A stretch of 64,000 nt of DNA from Streptomyces sp. LaPpAH-108 (lineage in GTDB: Bacteria; Actinomycetota; Actinomycetes; Streptomycetales; Streptomycetaceae). A program made the translations under genes and the position numbers. The notes below the pieces were generated by a model. The model worked only from the letters and a program-made list of their open reading frames with translations, did not search any database and was not told where the DNA came from. The stretch covers positions 532,053 through 596,052 of the forward strand of contig NZ_KB891988.1 of NCBI RefSeq assembly GCF_000373625.1, given 5' to 3'. Shown here piece after piece: positions 15,316 through 24,113 of this stretch (its first letter is position 1; each line of letters opens with the position of its first letter).

Positions 15316-16746
15316 GTGACCGCTGAGGCCAGTCAGGCGGGTTCCCGGCAGGGCCCGGCTGCCGACGGCGGGGCACCGCTCGACATCGCGCTCCTCACCT
15401 ACAAGGGCAATCCTTTCTGCGGCGGACAGGGCGTCTACGTACGTCATCTCTCCCGCGAACTGGCCCGGCTCGGGCACCGCGTGGAGGTCATCGGCTCGCA
15501 GCCGTACCCCGTGCTCGACGAACACGAGGACTACGACGGCCGGTTGAGCCTGACCGAGCTGCCCAGCCTCGATCTCTACCGGCAGCCCGACCCCTTCCGC
15601 ACCCCGAAGCGGGACGAGTACCGGGACTGGGTCGACGCCCTGGAGGTCGCCACCATGTGGACCGGCGGCTTCCCCGAGCCGCTGACCTTCTCGCTGCGCG
15701 CCCGCCGCCATCTGCGCGCCAGACGCGGCGAGTTCGACGTCGTGCACGACAACCAGACCCTCGGGTACGGCCTGTTGGGCGACGTCGGCGCGCCGCTGGT
15801 CACCACGATCCACCACCCCATCACCGTGGACCGGCAGTTGGAGCTGGACGCCGCCGAGAGCCGTCAGCGCCGCCTTTCCGTGCGTCGCTGGTACGCCTTC
15901 ACGCGGATGCAGAAGCGCGTCGCCCGCCGCCTGCCCTCCGTGCTCACCGTCTCCGGCAGCTCCCGCCAGGAGATCGTGGACCACCTCGGCGTGCGCGACG
16001 AGCGCGTCCACGTCGTCCACATCGGCGCCGACACCGGCCTGTTCGCCCCCGACCGGGCCGTGGCCGAGGTGCCGGGGCGCATCGTCACCACCTCCAGCGC
16101 CGATGTCCCGCTCAAGGGCCTGGTGTTCCTGGTCGAGGCCCTTGCCAAGGTCCGCACCGAACACCCCGACGCCCATCTGGTCGTCGTCGGCAAGCGCCCC
16201 GAGGAGGGCCCGGTCGCCCAGGCCGTCGAGCGCTACGGCCTCGAAGGCGCCGTCGAGTTCGTCAAGGGCATCTCCGACGCCGAACTGGTCGACCTGATCC
16301 GCTCCGCCGAGGTCGCCTGCGTCCCCTCGCTGTACGAGGGCTTCTCGCTGCCCGCCGCCGAGGCCATGGCCACCGGCACCCCGCTGGTCGCCACCACCGG
16401 CGGCGCGATCCCCGAGGTCGCGGGCCGCGACGGCGAGACCTGCCTCGCCGTACCCCCCGGCGACGCGGGCGCCCTCGCCGCCGCCCTCACCCGGCTGCTC
16501 GGCGACGCCGACCTGCGCGCCCGGCTCGGCGCGGCCGGACGCGAGCGGGTGCTCGCCCGCTTCACCTGGGCCCGCGCCGCCGAGGGCACGGTGGCCCGCT
16601 ACCGCGAGGCCATCGACCGCGCCCGCACCGGCCCGCGCCCGGCCGCACCCATCGGTCCGCACACCGCCGCCGAACCCGCGATTCCGGTCGCCGCCCCCGT
16701 CGCGGGCATATCCTCCGCATCCTCCGAAAGCAGGGCCACGTGCTGA
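15316..16746 (+). CDS. Family 4 glycosyltransferase (GT-B fold)
   Basis: The 476-residue protein has the N-terminal GT-B signature KGNPFCGGQGVYVRHLSREL (glycine-rich donor/acceptor loop). The C-terminal GT4 donor site follows: VVVGKRPEEGPV, the ISDAELVDLIRSAEVACVPS region, LYEGFSLPAAEAMATGTPLV (the E-x7-E motif) and GGAIPEV. It transfers a sugar from a nucleotide donor; the acceptor is unknown. An Ala/Pro-rich tail of about 40 residues ends the protein. GTG at 15316 has a GGGAGAAGGGG site. Its stop lies inside the start of the methyltransferase (7-bp overlap), so the three plus-strand genes form a coupled operon. Confidence 0.88.
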   Translation: MTAEASQAGSRQGPAADGGAPLDIALLTYKGNPFCGGQGVYVRHLSRELARLGHRVEVIGSQPYPVLDEHEDYDGRLSLTELPSLDLYRQPDPFRTPKRDEYRDWVDALEVATMWTGGFPEPLTFSLRARRHLRARRGEFDVVHDNQTLGYGLLGDVGAPLVTTIHHPITVDRQLELDAAESRQRRLSVRRWYAFTRMQKRVARRLPSVLTVSGSSRQEIVDHLGVRDERVHVVHIGADTGLFAPDRAVAEVPGRIVTTSSADVPLKGLVFLVEALAKVRTEHPDAHLVVVGKRPEEGPVAQAVERYGLEGAVEFVKGISDAELVDLIRSAEVACVPSLYEGFSLPAAEAMATGTPLVATTGGAIPEVAGRDGETCLAVPPGDAGALAAALTRLLGDADLRARLGAAGRERVLARFTWARAAEGTVARYREAIDRARTGPRPAAPIGPHTAAEPAIPVAAPVAGISSASSESRATC

Positions 16747-17480
16747 CCGTCGACTTCTCCCGGTTCCCGCTCGCCCCGGGCGACCGAGTCCTGGACCTCG
16801 GCTGCGGGGCCGGACGGCACGCCTTCGAGTGCTACCGGCGCGGCGCGCAGGTCGTGGCCCTCGACCAGAACGGCGAGGAGATCCGCGAGGTCGCCAAGTG
16901 GTTCGCCGCGATGAAGGAGGCCGGGGAGGCGCCCGCCGGAGCCACCGCCACCGCGATGGAGGGCGACGCGCTCGCGCTGCCCTTCCCCGACGAGTCCTTC
17001 GACGTCGTCATCATCTCCGAGGTGATGGAGCACATCCCCGACGACAAGGGCGTGCTCGCCGAGATGGTCCGCGTGCTCAAGCCCGGCGGCCGGATCGCCG
17101 TCACCGTGCCGCGCTACGGCCCCGAGAAGGTCTGCTGGGCGCTCTCCGACGCCTACCACGAGGTCGAGGGCGGCCACATCCGCATCTACAAGGCCGACGA
17201 ACTCCTCGCCAAGATGCGCGAGGCGGGCCTGCGCCCCTACGGCACGCACCACGCGCACGCGCTGCACTCGCCGTACTGGTGGCTCAAGTGCGCCTTCGGC
17301 GTGGACAACGACAAGGCGCTGCCGGTCAAGGCGTACCACAAGCTCCTGGTCTGGGACATCATGAAGAAGCCGCTGGCCACCCGGGTCGCCGAGCAGGCGC
17401 TGAACCCGCTCATCGGCAAGAGCTTCGTGGCGTACGCGACCAAGCCGCACCTGCCGCGCGCCGAGGCGGGCGCCGAGTGA
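16740..17480 (+). CDS. Class I SAM-dependent methyltransferase of the glycosyltransferase operon
   Basis: The 246-residue protein carries the SAM-binding sequence RVLDLGCGAGRHAFECYRRG (motif I), then VVALDQNGEEI (acidic residue for the ribose), EGDALALPFPDESFDVVIIS and VLKPGGRIAVTVP. GTG at 16740 overlaps the end of the glycosyltransferase gene by 7 bp, and the stop overlaps the following gene as GTGA. The substrate is unknown; the neighbours suggest a glycan or glycolipid (inference). Confidence 0.88.
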   Translation: MLTVDFSRFPLAPGDRVLDLGCGAGRHAFECYRRGAQVVALDQNGEEIREVAKWFAAMKEAGEAPAGATATAMEGDALALPFPDESFDVVIISEVMEHIPDDKGVLAEMVRVLKPGGRIAVTVPRYGPEKVCWALSDAYHEVEGGHIRIYKADELLAKMREAGLRPYGTHHAHALHSPYWWLKCAFGVDNDKALPVKAYHKLLVWDIMKKPLATRVAEQALNPLIGKSFVAYATKPHLPRAEAGAE

Positions 17481-18544
17481 CCACCCCCCGGACCGACCAC
17501 CTCGTCCTGCCCGGGGTGCTCACCGCCGAGCAGGCCGCCGCGACCGTCCGGGGCGTCCTCGCCGTCCAGCGCGAGGACGGCGCGATCCCCTGGTTCCGCG
17601 GCCACCACCTCGACCCGTGGGACCACACCGAGGCCGCCATGGCGCTGGACGCGGCGGGCGAGCACGAGGCCGCCGAGCGCGCCTACGCATGGCTCGCGCG
17701 CCACCAGAACCAGGACGGCTCCTGGTACGCCGCCTACGCCGACGGCGCCCACGACGACGTCAGCGACCGCTCGCTGGAGTCCAACTTCGTCGCCTACATA
17801 GCCGTCGGCGTCTGGCACCACTACCTCTCCACCGGCGACGACACCTTCCTGGACCGCATGTGGCCCGTCGTCTACGCGGCGGTCGAATGGGTGCTGCGGC
17901 TCCAGCGGCCCGGCGGCCAGATCGGCTGGCGCGTGGACGCGGACGGCACGGCGGCGGACGACGCCCTGCTCACCGGCAGTTCCTCGGTCCACCATGCCCT
18001 GCGCTGTGCGCTCGCCATCGCCGAGCAGCGTGAAGAGCCGCAGCCCGACTGGGAGTTGGCGGTCGGCGCGCTGCGGCACGCGATCCGCCGTCACCCCGAG
18101 CGGTTTCTCGACAAGGGCCGCTACTCGATGGACTGGTACTACCCGGTCCTCGGCGGCGCCCTCACCGGGGCCGAGGCCAAGGAGCGCATCGAGTCCGACT
18201 GGGACCGCTTCGTCGTCCCCGGCCTCGGGGTGCGCTGTGTGGTGCCCAACCCCTGGGTGACCGGCGGCGAGTCCTGCGAACTCGCCCTCGCGCTCTGGGC
18301 GATGGGCGAGTCCGACCGGGCCCTGGAGATCCTGCAGTCCATCCAGCACCTGCGGGACGCGGACAGCGGCCTCTACTGGACCGGCTACGTCTTCGACGAC
18401 GACGCGATCTGGCCCCGCGAACTCACCGCCTGGACCGCCGGTTCGCTCCTCCTCGCGGTCGCCACCCTCGGCGGCCACGACGCCACCTGCGCGGTCTTCG
18501 GCGGCGAACACCTGCCGGTGGGGCTGACCCCGGACTGCTGCTGA
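17477..18544 (+). CDS. Cytosolic prenyltransferase/glycoside-hydrolase-like alpha/alpha-toroid protein
   Basis: The 355-residue protein shows toroid repeats with aromatic and acidic residues, such as VQREDGAIPWFRGHHLDPWD (about 34-53), WLARHQNQDGSWYAAYADG, SLESNFVAYIAVGVWHHY, WVLRLQRPGGQIGW and YSMDWYYPVLGG. It has no signal peptide, unlike the toroid in the divergent B12 operon. In databases such proteins are usually called 'prenyltransferase', but the composition (many W, H, D in the cavity-side positions) also suits a carbohydrate-active enzyme. GTG at 17477 overlaps the methyltransferase stop (GTGA). The trio may build or trim one glycan (inference). Confidence 0.75.
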   Translation: MTTPRTDHLVLPGVLTAEQAAATVRGVLAVQREDGAIPWFRGHHLDPWDHTEAAMALDAAGEHEAAERAYAWLARHQNQDGSWYAAYADGAHDDVSDRSLESNFVAYIAVGVWHHYLSTGDDTFLDRMWPVVYAAVEWVLRLQRPGGQIGWRVDADGTAADDALLTGSSSVHHALRCALAIAEQREEPQPDWELAVGALRHAIRRHPERFLDKGRYSMDWYYPVLGGALTGAEAKERIESDWDRFVVPGLGVRCVVPNPWVTGGESCELALALWAMGESDRALEILQSIQHLRDADSGLYWTGYVFDDDAIWPRELTAWTAGSLLLAVATLGGHDATCAVFGGEHLPVGLTPDCC

Positions 18545-18566
18545 CCCCGGGCACCGGCGCTGTCGC

Positions 18567-18857
18567 TCAATGCCGGTGCAGCCTGCCCGCGATCGCGTGG
18601 CCCACGAACAGGTAGACCACCGCGGCCAGGCCGTAGCCGCAGACCACGCGGGCCCATGCCTCGTCGAAGGTGAACAGGTCGTGGGACCACCCGGCGAGCC
18701 AGGCAGCCGCGTCGTGGACGAACTCCACCAGGTCGTTGGCCCGGTTGGCGTCCAGCAGGTACATCAGAATCCACAGGCCGATGATTCCGGCCATGACGTC
18801 GGCGATCACGGCGATCACCGTGCCCGCCTCGTTCCCGCCTCTGCGATATCTCGACAT
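18567..18857 (-). CDS. Small two-helix membrane protein
   Basis: The 96-residue protein has two clear hydrophobic helices (VIAVIADVMAGIIGLWILMY and VVCGYGLAAVVYLFVGHAIA) with an amphipathic middle (AAAWLAGWSHDLFTFDEAW). It converges on the toroid gene, 22 bp from its stop. I chose the ATG at 18857 (MSRYRRGG). The frame stays open to an ATG at 18968, which would add 37 Arg-rich residues of low-complexity type. Neither start has a strong ribosome site. Function unknown. Confidence 0.65.
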   Translation of the reverse strand: MSRYRRGGNEAGTVIAVIADVMAGIIGLWILMYLLDANRANDLVEFVHDAAAWLAGWSHDLFTFDEAWARVVCGYGLAAVVYLFVGHAIAGRLHRH

Positions 18858-19006
18858 GGAGTTCGGATTGCCGCTGAGCGCCCCGTGAAACGCCCGCGAA
18901 TCCGGCCCCGGTTCCCGGACGGCGTCGTCCGGCTGGCGGCGCGCCCGGTCGCGGGTGAGGCTGCCCATGGAAGCAGCCGCTCGGGGAGATACGTCCGGAG
19001 GACCGC

Positions 19007-19552
19007 GTGCCCGTTCCGATACGGCGCCTGTTCGTGGCGCTCATGGTGTCCTGCGTGTTGATGGCCGGTACCGCCGGCTGCGGCGGGGACGACTCCAGTA
19101 AGCAGCAGTCCAGCGCGTCCTCGCCCAGCCCGAGCACGTCCGCCGAGAAACAGAAGTTCGCCAAGACACGGTTCGTGGCGAACGCGGGGCTCGCCGCCGG
19201 GGCCACCTACCAGTGGATCGTGAAGCCCTGGAAGGCGGGCAAGTTCAAGAAGGGCGCCGACGGCCGCAAGGTCGCCCTCGTCAAGGCCGGACTCGCCGGG
19301 GCCTTCGCCTACAACCGGCTCAAGGCCGCGCAGAAGAACGCCCAGGGCGATCCCACCCTCGCCAAGGCGCTCGCCCCGCTCACCGCGGGCATCGACGCCC
19401 TCAAGGACCTGCCGTCCAAACTGCGCAACGGCGACACCAACGCGGCCAGTTCCTTCGACCAGATCATCGGCCAGGTGAAGGACGCGGGCCAGAGCGCGGG
19501 CGCCCCGGTCAAGGACCAGGTGCCCTCCACCTCCGACCTCAACAAGGGCTGA
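19007..19552 (+). CDS. Putative lipoprotein of unknown function
   Basis: The 181-residue protein starts with a lipoprotein signal (RRLFVALMVSCVLMAG, then lipobox AGTAGC with Cys at about 25). It continues with a Ser/Lys/Gln-rich spacer and a basic helical domain (about 50-160) containing FVANAGLAAGATYQWIVKPW and KVALVKAGLAGAFAYNRLK. I do not recognise the family. GTG at 19007 follows GGAGGACCGC. It is divergent from the small membrane protein, and a hairpin-rich stretch follows the stop before the next, convergent gene. Confidence 0.75.
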   Translation: MPVPIRRLFVALMVSCVLMAGTAGCGGDDSSKQQSSASSPSPSTSAEKQKFAKTRFVANAGLAAGATYQWIVKPWKAGKFKKGADGRKVALVKAGLAGAFAYNRLKAAQKNAQGDPTLAKALAPLTAGIDALKDLPSKLRNGDTNAASSFDQIIGQVKDAGQSAGAPVKDQVPSTSDLNKG

Positions 19553-19635
19553 CGGCTCACCACCCGTCGGCAGAGCCGGACATGGCGACGGCCCCCCGCC
19601 CGTGAGGGACGAGGGGCCGTACGCGCACGGAGCCT

Positions 19636-20421
19636 CTAGCTGCCGCGCTGGATGCCCGTCGTGTCCTGGAGCACACCCCGGCGCCCGTCCTGGGTCTGCG
19701 CCACCAGCGCCGCACCGCGCTGCTCGACCGCCAGGTACCAGGTGCCCGGCGCCAGTTCGGCCACCGGAGCGGGCGAGCCGTCCTCGCCGAACAGCGGCCG
19801 GGTCACCGGCACCGCGAACCAGAACGGCGAGAACTCCGCCGTCGGCTGCTGCTGGCCGTAGGACTGCTGCGGCGGCTGCGCCCCGTACGGCTGCTGCGCC
19901 TGCGCGCCCGGGTAGCCGTAACCGGCGGGCGGCTGCGCGCCGTAGGGCTGCGGGGTGACCGGCTTCGGGGCCGGGATCAGCGAGCCCTGCAGGGCCGGGA
20001 CCAGCGGGGTGGCGACGGCCGCCGCCGCCATGATCAGCGTCGCGACGAAGGCCAGGACCAGGCCCGTGCCCGCGCTCAGCGCCTGCTCGGAGGAGCCCGT
20101 GTTCAGGCCGCCGACCGGGTCGATGACGTTGCCGAGCCCGCTCCACGCCGCGAACACCGCGAACGCCACGCCGAAGGAGCCGAGTTCGAGCCCGGCGACC
20201 TTGACCGGCTGCGGCAGCGCGCGGGCCGCGACGATGAGCCCGGCGGCGATGATGCCCGCCAGTACGACGCTCAGCAGAACCGGTCCGTTCTCCCAGAGGC
20301 TCGGCAGATCGATGCCGTCCGGCCCGTCGTACGAGTAGTTGTCGAAGAACGACGCGATGAACAGCAACACCGCTGCTCCGATCACCACGCCGTCGCCTCT
20401 AGTGAGGGAGCGGATATTCAC
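19636..20421 (-). CDS. Membrane protein with Pro/Gln-rich linker (unknown function)
   Basis: The 261-residue protein has four hydrophobic segments in its first 140 residues (GVVIGAAVLLFIASFF, VLLSVVLAGIIAAGLIVAA, SFGVAFAVFAAWSGLG, GLVLAFVATLIMAAAAVAT). A YGAQPP/YGQQQP-rich linker (about 165-205) follows, and then a compact soluble C-terminal part (FWFAVPVTRPLF ... GTWYLAVEQRGAALVAQTQD). The GTG at 20421 has AAGGACC just upstream. No enzymatic motif is visible. Confidence 0.7.
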   Translation of the reverse strand: MNIRSLTRGDGVVIGAAVLLFIASFFDNYSYDGPDGIDLPSLWENGPVLLSVVLAGIIAAGLIVAARALPQPVKVAGLELGSFGVAFAVFAAWSGLGNVIDPVGGLNTGSSEQALSAGTGLVLAFVATLIMAAAAVATPLVPALQGSLIPAPKPVTPQPYGAQPPAGYGYPGAQAQQPYGAQPPQQSYGQQQPTAEFSPFWFAVPVTRPLFGEDGSPAPVAELAPGTWYLAVEQRGAALVAQTQDGRRGVLQDTTGIQRGS

Positions 20422-20504
20422 TTCAGGTCCTTCGTAGGTCGTCTCGTCGTCGGTAGACAGTACCGTCCGCGTTGTCCGGCTGTCCGGCCTCTTCCACGTG
20501 CCGG

Positions 20505-21419
20505 TCACGACTCGCGCAGGAAACTCACGATTCCCTCAGAGATCCCTTGCGCGGCTTTCTGCCGCCAGGCGGCGCTGGTCAGCTCGGCCGCGTCGGTGGC
20601 GTCGCGCATGTTGCCGCACTCGATGAAGACCTTGGGGACCGTGGAGAGGTTGAGTCCGCCCAGATCGGTCCGCGTCACCAGGCCGGCGCCGTCGCCCAGG
20701 TAGTTGGAGAACGGCTCGCCGGTCGCGTGCCGGTAGCCGGAGGCCACCCGCTTGCCGAGGTCGCGGGAGGGGCCGGTGATGGGGCGGGTGTCCGCGCCGC
20801 CCGCGTGCACGGCGCCGGGCATGATGACGTGGAAGCCCCGGTTGCCCGGCGCGGAGCCGTCCGCGTGGATGGAGAGCGCCGCGTCCGCGTGCGCCTTGTT
20901 GCCGATCTCGGCCCGCTCGTCCACACACGGACCCCAGGCCGGGCCGTCCTTGTCGTGCGTGAACTTCACGGTCGCGCCCTGCTTCTCCAGCAGCGCGCGC
21001 ACCCGGTGGGACACGTCCAGGGTGAACTCGGCCTCCGGATAACCGGCGTTGGTCTCCGTCCCCGTGGTGTCGCACTCCTTGTGCCCGTTGCCGACGTTCA
21101 CCTGGCGCGCGATCTCGGCGGTGTGCCGGAAGTTGCCCGGGTTGTGCCCGGGGTCGATGACCACCACCTTGCCCGTGAGCGGCAGCGCGGAGGCGGACGG
21201 CGAGGCGCCCTTGCCGTCACCGAAGCCGGGGGCGGCCACCGACGGCGAGGCGGTGCCCGCCGGGTGCGCGTCCCCGCCGGAGCGGCCGAGATGCGCGTAG
21301 GCCGCCCAGCCGAGCAGCGCCACCGGCACCAGCGCGGCCAGGGTCACGGTCAGCGGACGGCGGGAGCGGCGGGGTGCGGGGGGTTCGAATTCCGGGCCTG
21401 CGTACGACACGCCTGCCAC
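20505..21419 (-). CDS. N-acetylmuramoyl-L-alanine amidase (Amidase_3), membrane-anchored
   Basis: The 304-residue protein has one N-terminal helix (RRPLTVTLAALVPVALLGWA, about 21-40), a spacer, and an Amidase_3 catalytic domain from about 82. The zinc ligands are visible as H of VVVIDPGHNPG, E of NAGYPEAEFTLD and H of LSIHADGS. The late glutamate lies in VFIECGNMRD. The enzyme cleaves the amide between MurNAc and L-Ala in peptidoglycan, outside the membrane. GTG at 21419 is used here; a second in-frame GTG three codons later is possible. It follows the membrane protein's start by 83 bp on the same strand. Confidence 0.9.
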   Translation of the reverse strand: MAGVSYAGPEFEPPAPRRSRRPLTVTLAALVPVALLGWAAYAHLGRSGGDAHPAGTASPSVAAPGFGDGKGASPSASALPLTGKVVVIDPGHNPGNFRHTAEIARQVNVGNGHKECDTTGTETNAGYPEAEFTLDVSHRVRALLEKQGATVKFTHDKDGPAWGPCVDERAEIGNKAHADAALSIHADGSAPGNRGFHVIMPGAVHAGGADTRPITGPSRDLGKRVASGYRHATGEPFSNYLGDGAGLVTRTDLGGLNLSTVPKVFIECGNMRDATDAAELTSAAWRQKAAQGISEGIVSFLRES

Positions 21420-21467
21420 CCTAACGAAACACCCGAGCGCCCCCGACCCCGCCCGCCTGACGAGGTG

Positions 21468-22115
21468 TCAGATCCCGGCTCCGGTGCGCCGCAGCACCCG
21501 CAGCGAGCCCGTCACCGACACCTCCGTGAACGCCCCGGACGCCAGCGCCCGCAGATACACCCGGTACGGCGCCTGCCCGGTGAACTCGTCCTCGGGCTCC
21601 GGGAACACGTCGTGCACGACCAGCAGCCCGCCCTCGGCGACATGCGGCGCCCAGCCCTCGTAGTCGGCCGTCGCGTGCTCGTCGGTGTGACCGCCGTCCA
21701 CGAAGACCAGGCCGAGCGGCGTCCCCCACAGGGCGGCGATCTGCGGGGAGCGGCCGACCAGGGCGATCACATGGTCCTCCAGGCCCGCCTTGTGCAGGGT
21801 CCGGCGGAAGGCCGGCAGGGTGTCCATGAGGCCCACCTCGGGGTCGACCGTCTCCGGGTCGTGGTAGTCCCAGCCCGGCTGCTGCTCCTCGCTGCCCCGG
21901 TGGTGGTCCACGGTCAGCGCGAGGGTGCCGCTCTCCCGCGCCGCGTCCGCGAGCAGCACCGTCGAGCGCCCGCAGTACGTGCCCACCTCGAGCAGCGGCA
22001 GCCCGAGCCGCCCCGCCTCCCGCGCCGCCGCGTACAGCGCCAGCCCCTCGTCCACGGGCATGAAGCCCTTCGCCGCCTCGAACGCGGCCAGGATCTCGGG
22101 CTTCGGTGCCGACAT
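21468..22115 (-). CDS. Class I SAM-dependent methyltransferase (CmcI/Methyltransf_24 type)
   Basis: The 215-residue protein has LPLLEVGTYCGRSTVLLADA (motif I), LALTVDHHRGSEEQQPGWDY, GLVFVDGGHTDEHATADYEG and GGLLVVHDVFPEP. The D-G-x-H and H-D-V motifs are typical of the predicted methyltransferases related to CmcI and rhamnosyl O-methyltransferases, which use Mg2+. The ATG at 22115 has GAGAGGAA. The substrate is unknown. A strong hairpin lies upstream, separating it from the MFS gene on the same strand. Confidence 0.8.
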   Translation of the reverse strand: MSAPKPEILAAFEAAKGFMPVDEGLALYAAAREAGRLGLPLLEVGTYCGRSTVLLADAARESGTLALTVDHHRGSEEQQPGWDYHDPETVDPEVGLMDTLPAFRRTLHKAGLEDHVIALVGRSPQIAALWGTPLGLVFVDGGHTDEHATADYEGWAPHVAEGGLLVVHDVFPEPEDEFTGQAPYRVYLRALASGAFTEVSVTGSLRVLRRTGAGI

Positions 22116-22160
22116 GGGGTTCCTCTCGGTCGTACGGCTGCTCAGGCGCCCCATGCTGCC

Positions 22161-22193
22161 GCACCCCCCCCGCCGGAGTCCGGCGGGGGGTGC
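22161..22193 (-). terminator. Strong hairpin after the MFS gene
   Basis: GCACCCCCC (22161-22169) plus GCCGGA pairs with TCCGGC plus GGGGGGTGC (ending 22193), giving a nearly uninterrupted stem of about 15 bp. It lies 27 bases past the MFS stop at 22220 on the minus strand and ahead of the methyltransferase gene. Confidence 0.75.
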
Positions 22194-22219
22194 GGTGCGG
22201 GGGAGTCTCACGGGGGAGG

Positions 22220-23965
22220 TCAGGCGCTGACGGTCTCTCCCGGCAGCGCCAGGTCCAGTTCCACGGCCAGCTCGTCCCCGGTGTGCGTGGCCGAGGAGGC
22301 CAGCGGGCCGTGTCCGGCGGCCTTGGCGGCCAGGACGTAGGCGCCCCCGGCCGGGACCGCGAGGGCGTAGCCGCCGTCGGGGCCGGAAAGGGTAGCCCCG
22401 GCCTGGCGGCCCCGGCGGTCGATCAGGGTGACCTTGGCCCGCGCCACCGGGGCGCCCCCGGCGTCGAGCACCCGCCCGGTGAAGCCGCGCAGCACCGCAC
22501 GGGCGTGCTCCAGGTTGGCGTCCTCCTCGCTGCTGGCCCGCAGCTGGGTGTGCCGCTCGGCCGGACGCGGGGTGCGCGGCAGGAAGAACGCGAGCGCGAG
22601 GCCCACCACGACGGCGGCCGTGGCGATCAGGAAGGAGACCCGGAAGCCGTGCATGGTCGGGACGGCGAGCCCGCCACCGACCGGCTGCGCGGTGTTGGCG
22701 AGCACCATGCCGATGACCGCGCTGGAGACGGAGGTGCCGATGGACCGCATCAGGGTGTTCAGACCGTTGGCCGCACCGGTCTCCGAGGCCGGGACCGCGC
22801 CCACGATCAGCGCGGGCAGCGAGGAGTAGGCCAGGCCGATGCCCGCGCCGAGCACCACCGAGGTGATGATCGTCTGCCAGGCGGCGTGCATCAGGCCGAG
22901 ACCGCCCGCGTAGCCGACGGCGATGATCAGCAGACCGATGATCAGGGTCGTGCGCGGGCCGTAGCGCGCGGACAGGCGGGCGTAGACCGGCGCGGTGAAC
23001 ATCATCGTCAGGCCCAGCGGGGCCACGCACAGACCCGCGACCACCATGGACTGACCGAGGCCGTACCCGGTGGCGGTGGGCAGCTGGAGCAGCTGGGGCA
23101 GGACGAGGGAGACGACGTAGAAGCTGACGCCGACCATGATCGAGGCGAGGTTGGTCAGCAGCACCTCGCGGCGGGCGGTGGTGCGCAGATCGACCAGCGG
23201 CGCCGCGACGCGCAGCTCGTACACGCCCCACAGCAGCAGGACGGCGAGGGCCGTGCCGAACAGGCCGAGCGTGGTGCCCGACGACCAGCCCCAGTCGCTG
23301 CCCTTGGTGACCGGCAGCAGGAGCAGCACCAGGCCCACGGACAGGCCGAGGGCGCCGAGCAGATCGAAGGAGCCCTCGGCGCGCGCCGGGGACTCGGGGA
23401 CGACGAGCAGGGTGAGGACGATGGCGAGCACACCGAGCCCGGCCGCGCCGTAGAACAGGACGTGCCAGTCGGTGTGCTGGGCCACCAGGGCGGCGGCGGG
23501 CAGCGCGAGACCGCCGCCGACGCCGATCGAGGAGCTCATCAGGGCCATGGCCGAGCCGAGCCGTTCGCGCGGCAGCATGTCCCGCATCAGGCCGATGCCC
23601 AGCGGTATCGCGCCCATGGCGAAGCCCTGGAGCGTACGGCCGACGATCATCACGATCAGCTGGCTGGTCAGCGCGCTGACCAGGGCGCCCGCCACCATCA
23701 CGGCGAGGCTCAGGATCAGCATCCGGCGCTTGCCGTAGAGGTCGCCGAGGCGGCCCATGATCGGGGTGGCCACGGCGCCGGAGAGCAGGGTCGAGGTCAG
23801 GACCCAGGTGGCGTTGCTGGGCTCGGTGCCGAGCAGCTGCGGCAGGTCCTTGATGACCGGCACGAGCAGGGTCTGCATCACCGCGACCACGATGCCCGCG
23901 AAGGCGAGCACCGGGACCAGGGCTCCGCCGGCCCTCGGGGTGGGGCGATCGGTCGTGTGGGGCAT
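22220..23965 (-). CDS. MFS exporter with C-terminal carboxypeptidase-regulatory-like domain
   Basis: The 581-residue protein has 12 to 14 membrane segments over residues 15-475. MFS landmarks are GRLGDLYGKRR after helix 2 (motif A) and the drug:H+ antiporter-type motif C (about 160-175, SSIGVGGGLALPAAAL). A charged segment (about 478-500) follows, and then about 85 residues reading FTGRVLDAGGAPVARAKVTL ... GPDGGYALAVPAGGAYVLAA, the pattern of a carboxypeptidase regulatory-like (CNA-B/transthyretin-type) beta domain. This appendage is unusual for an MFS pump. The ATG at 23965 has GGAGGAACC. Substrate unknown; multidrug-type export is a guess. Confidence 0.87.
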   Translation of the reverse strand: MPHTTDRPTPRAGGALVPVLAFAGIVVAVMQTLLVPVIKDLPQLLGTEPSNATWVLTSTLLSGAVATPIMGRLGDLYGKRRMLILSLAVMVAGALVSALTSQLIVMIVGRTLQGFAMGAIPLGIGLMRDMLPRERLGSAMALMSSSIGVGGGLALPAAALVAQHTDWHVLFYGAAGLGVLAIVLTLLVVPESPARAEGSFDLLGALGLSVGLVLLLLPVTKGSDWGWSSGTTLGLFGTALAVLLLWGVYELRVAAPLVDLRTTARREVLLTNLASIMVGVSFYVVSLVLPQLLQLPTATGYGLGQSMVVAGLCVAPLGLTMMFTAPVYARLSARYGPRTTLIIGLLIIAVGYAGGLGLMHAAWQTIITSVVLGAGIGLAYSSLPALIVGAVPASETGAANGLNTLMRSIGTSVSSAVIGMVLANTAQPVGGGLAVPTMHGFRVSFLIATAAVVVGLALAFFLPRTPRPAERHTQLRASSEEDANLEHARAVLRGFTGRVLDAGGAPVARAKVTLIDRRGRQAGATLSGPDGGYALAVPAGGAYVLAAKAAGHGPLASSATHTGDELAVELDLALPGETVSA

Positions 23966-24113
23966 TGAGTGAGGTTCCTCCCGCGTGAATGAATCACCGG
24001 GAGAAACGTCGTATGCACGGGCAACTATTCCGTTGCTTCGGGCCTCTAATGAATCCTTGACCGATCCATGGGTTACTGATCCGGAGTCAGAAACCGGGGC
24101 GCCGGGGCGGTGC

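Noticed and set aside
14974..16662. 562-codon minus-strand frame opposite the glycosyltransferase
   Set aside because: Antisense to a well-supported GT4 gene and overlapping the riboswitch; no motifs.
22106..23968. 620-codon plus-strand frame opposite the MFS gene
   Set aside because: Gly/Arg/Asp/His low-complexity shadow of the exporter gene.
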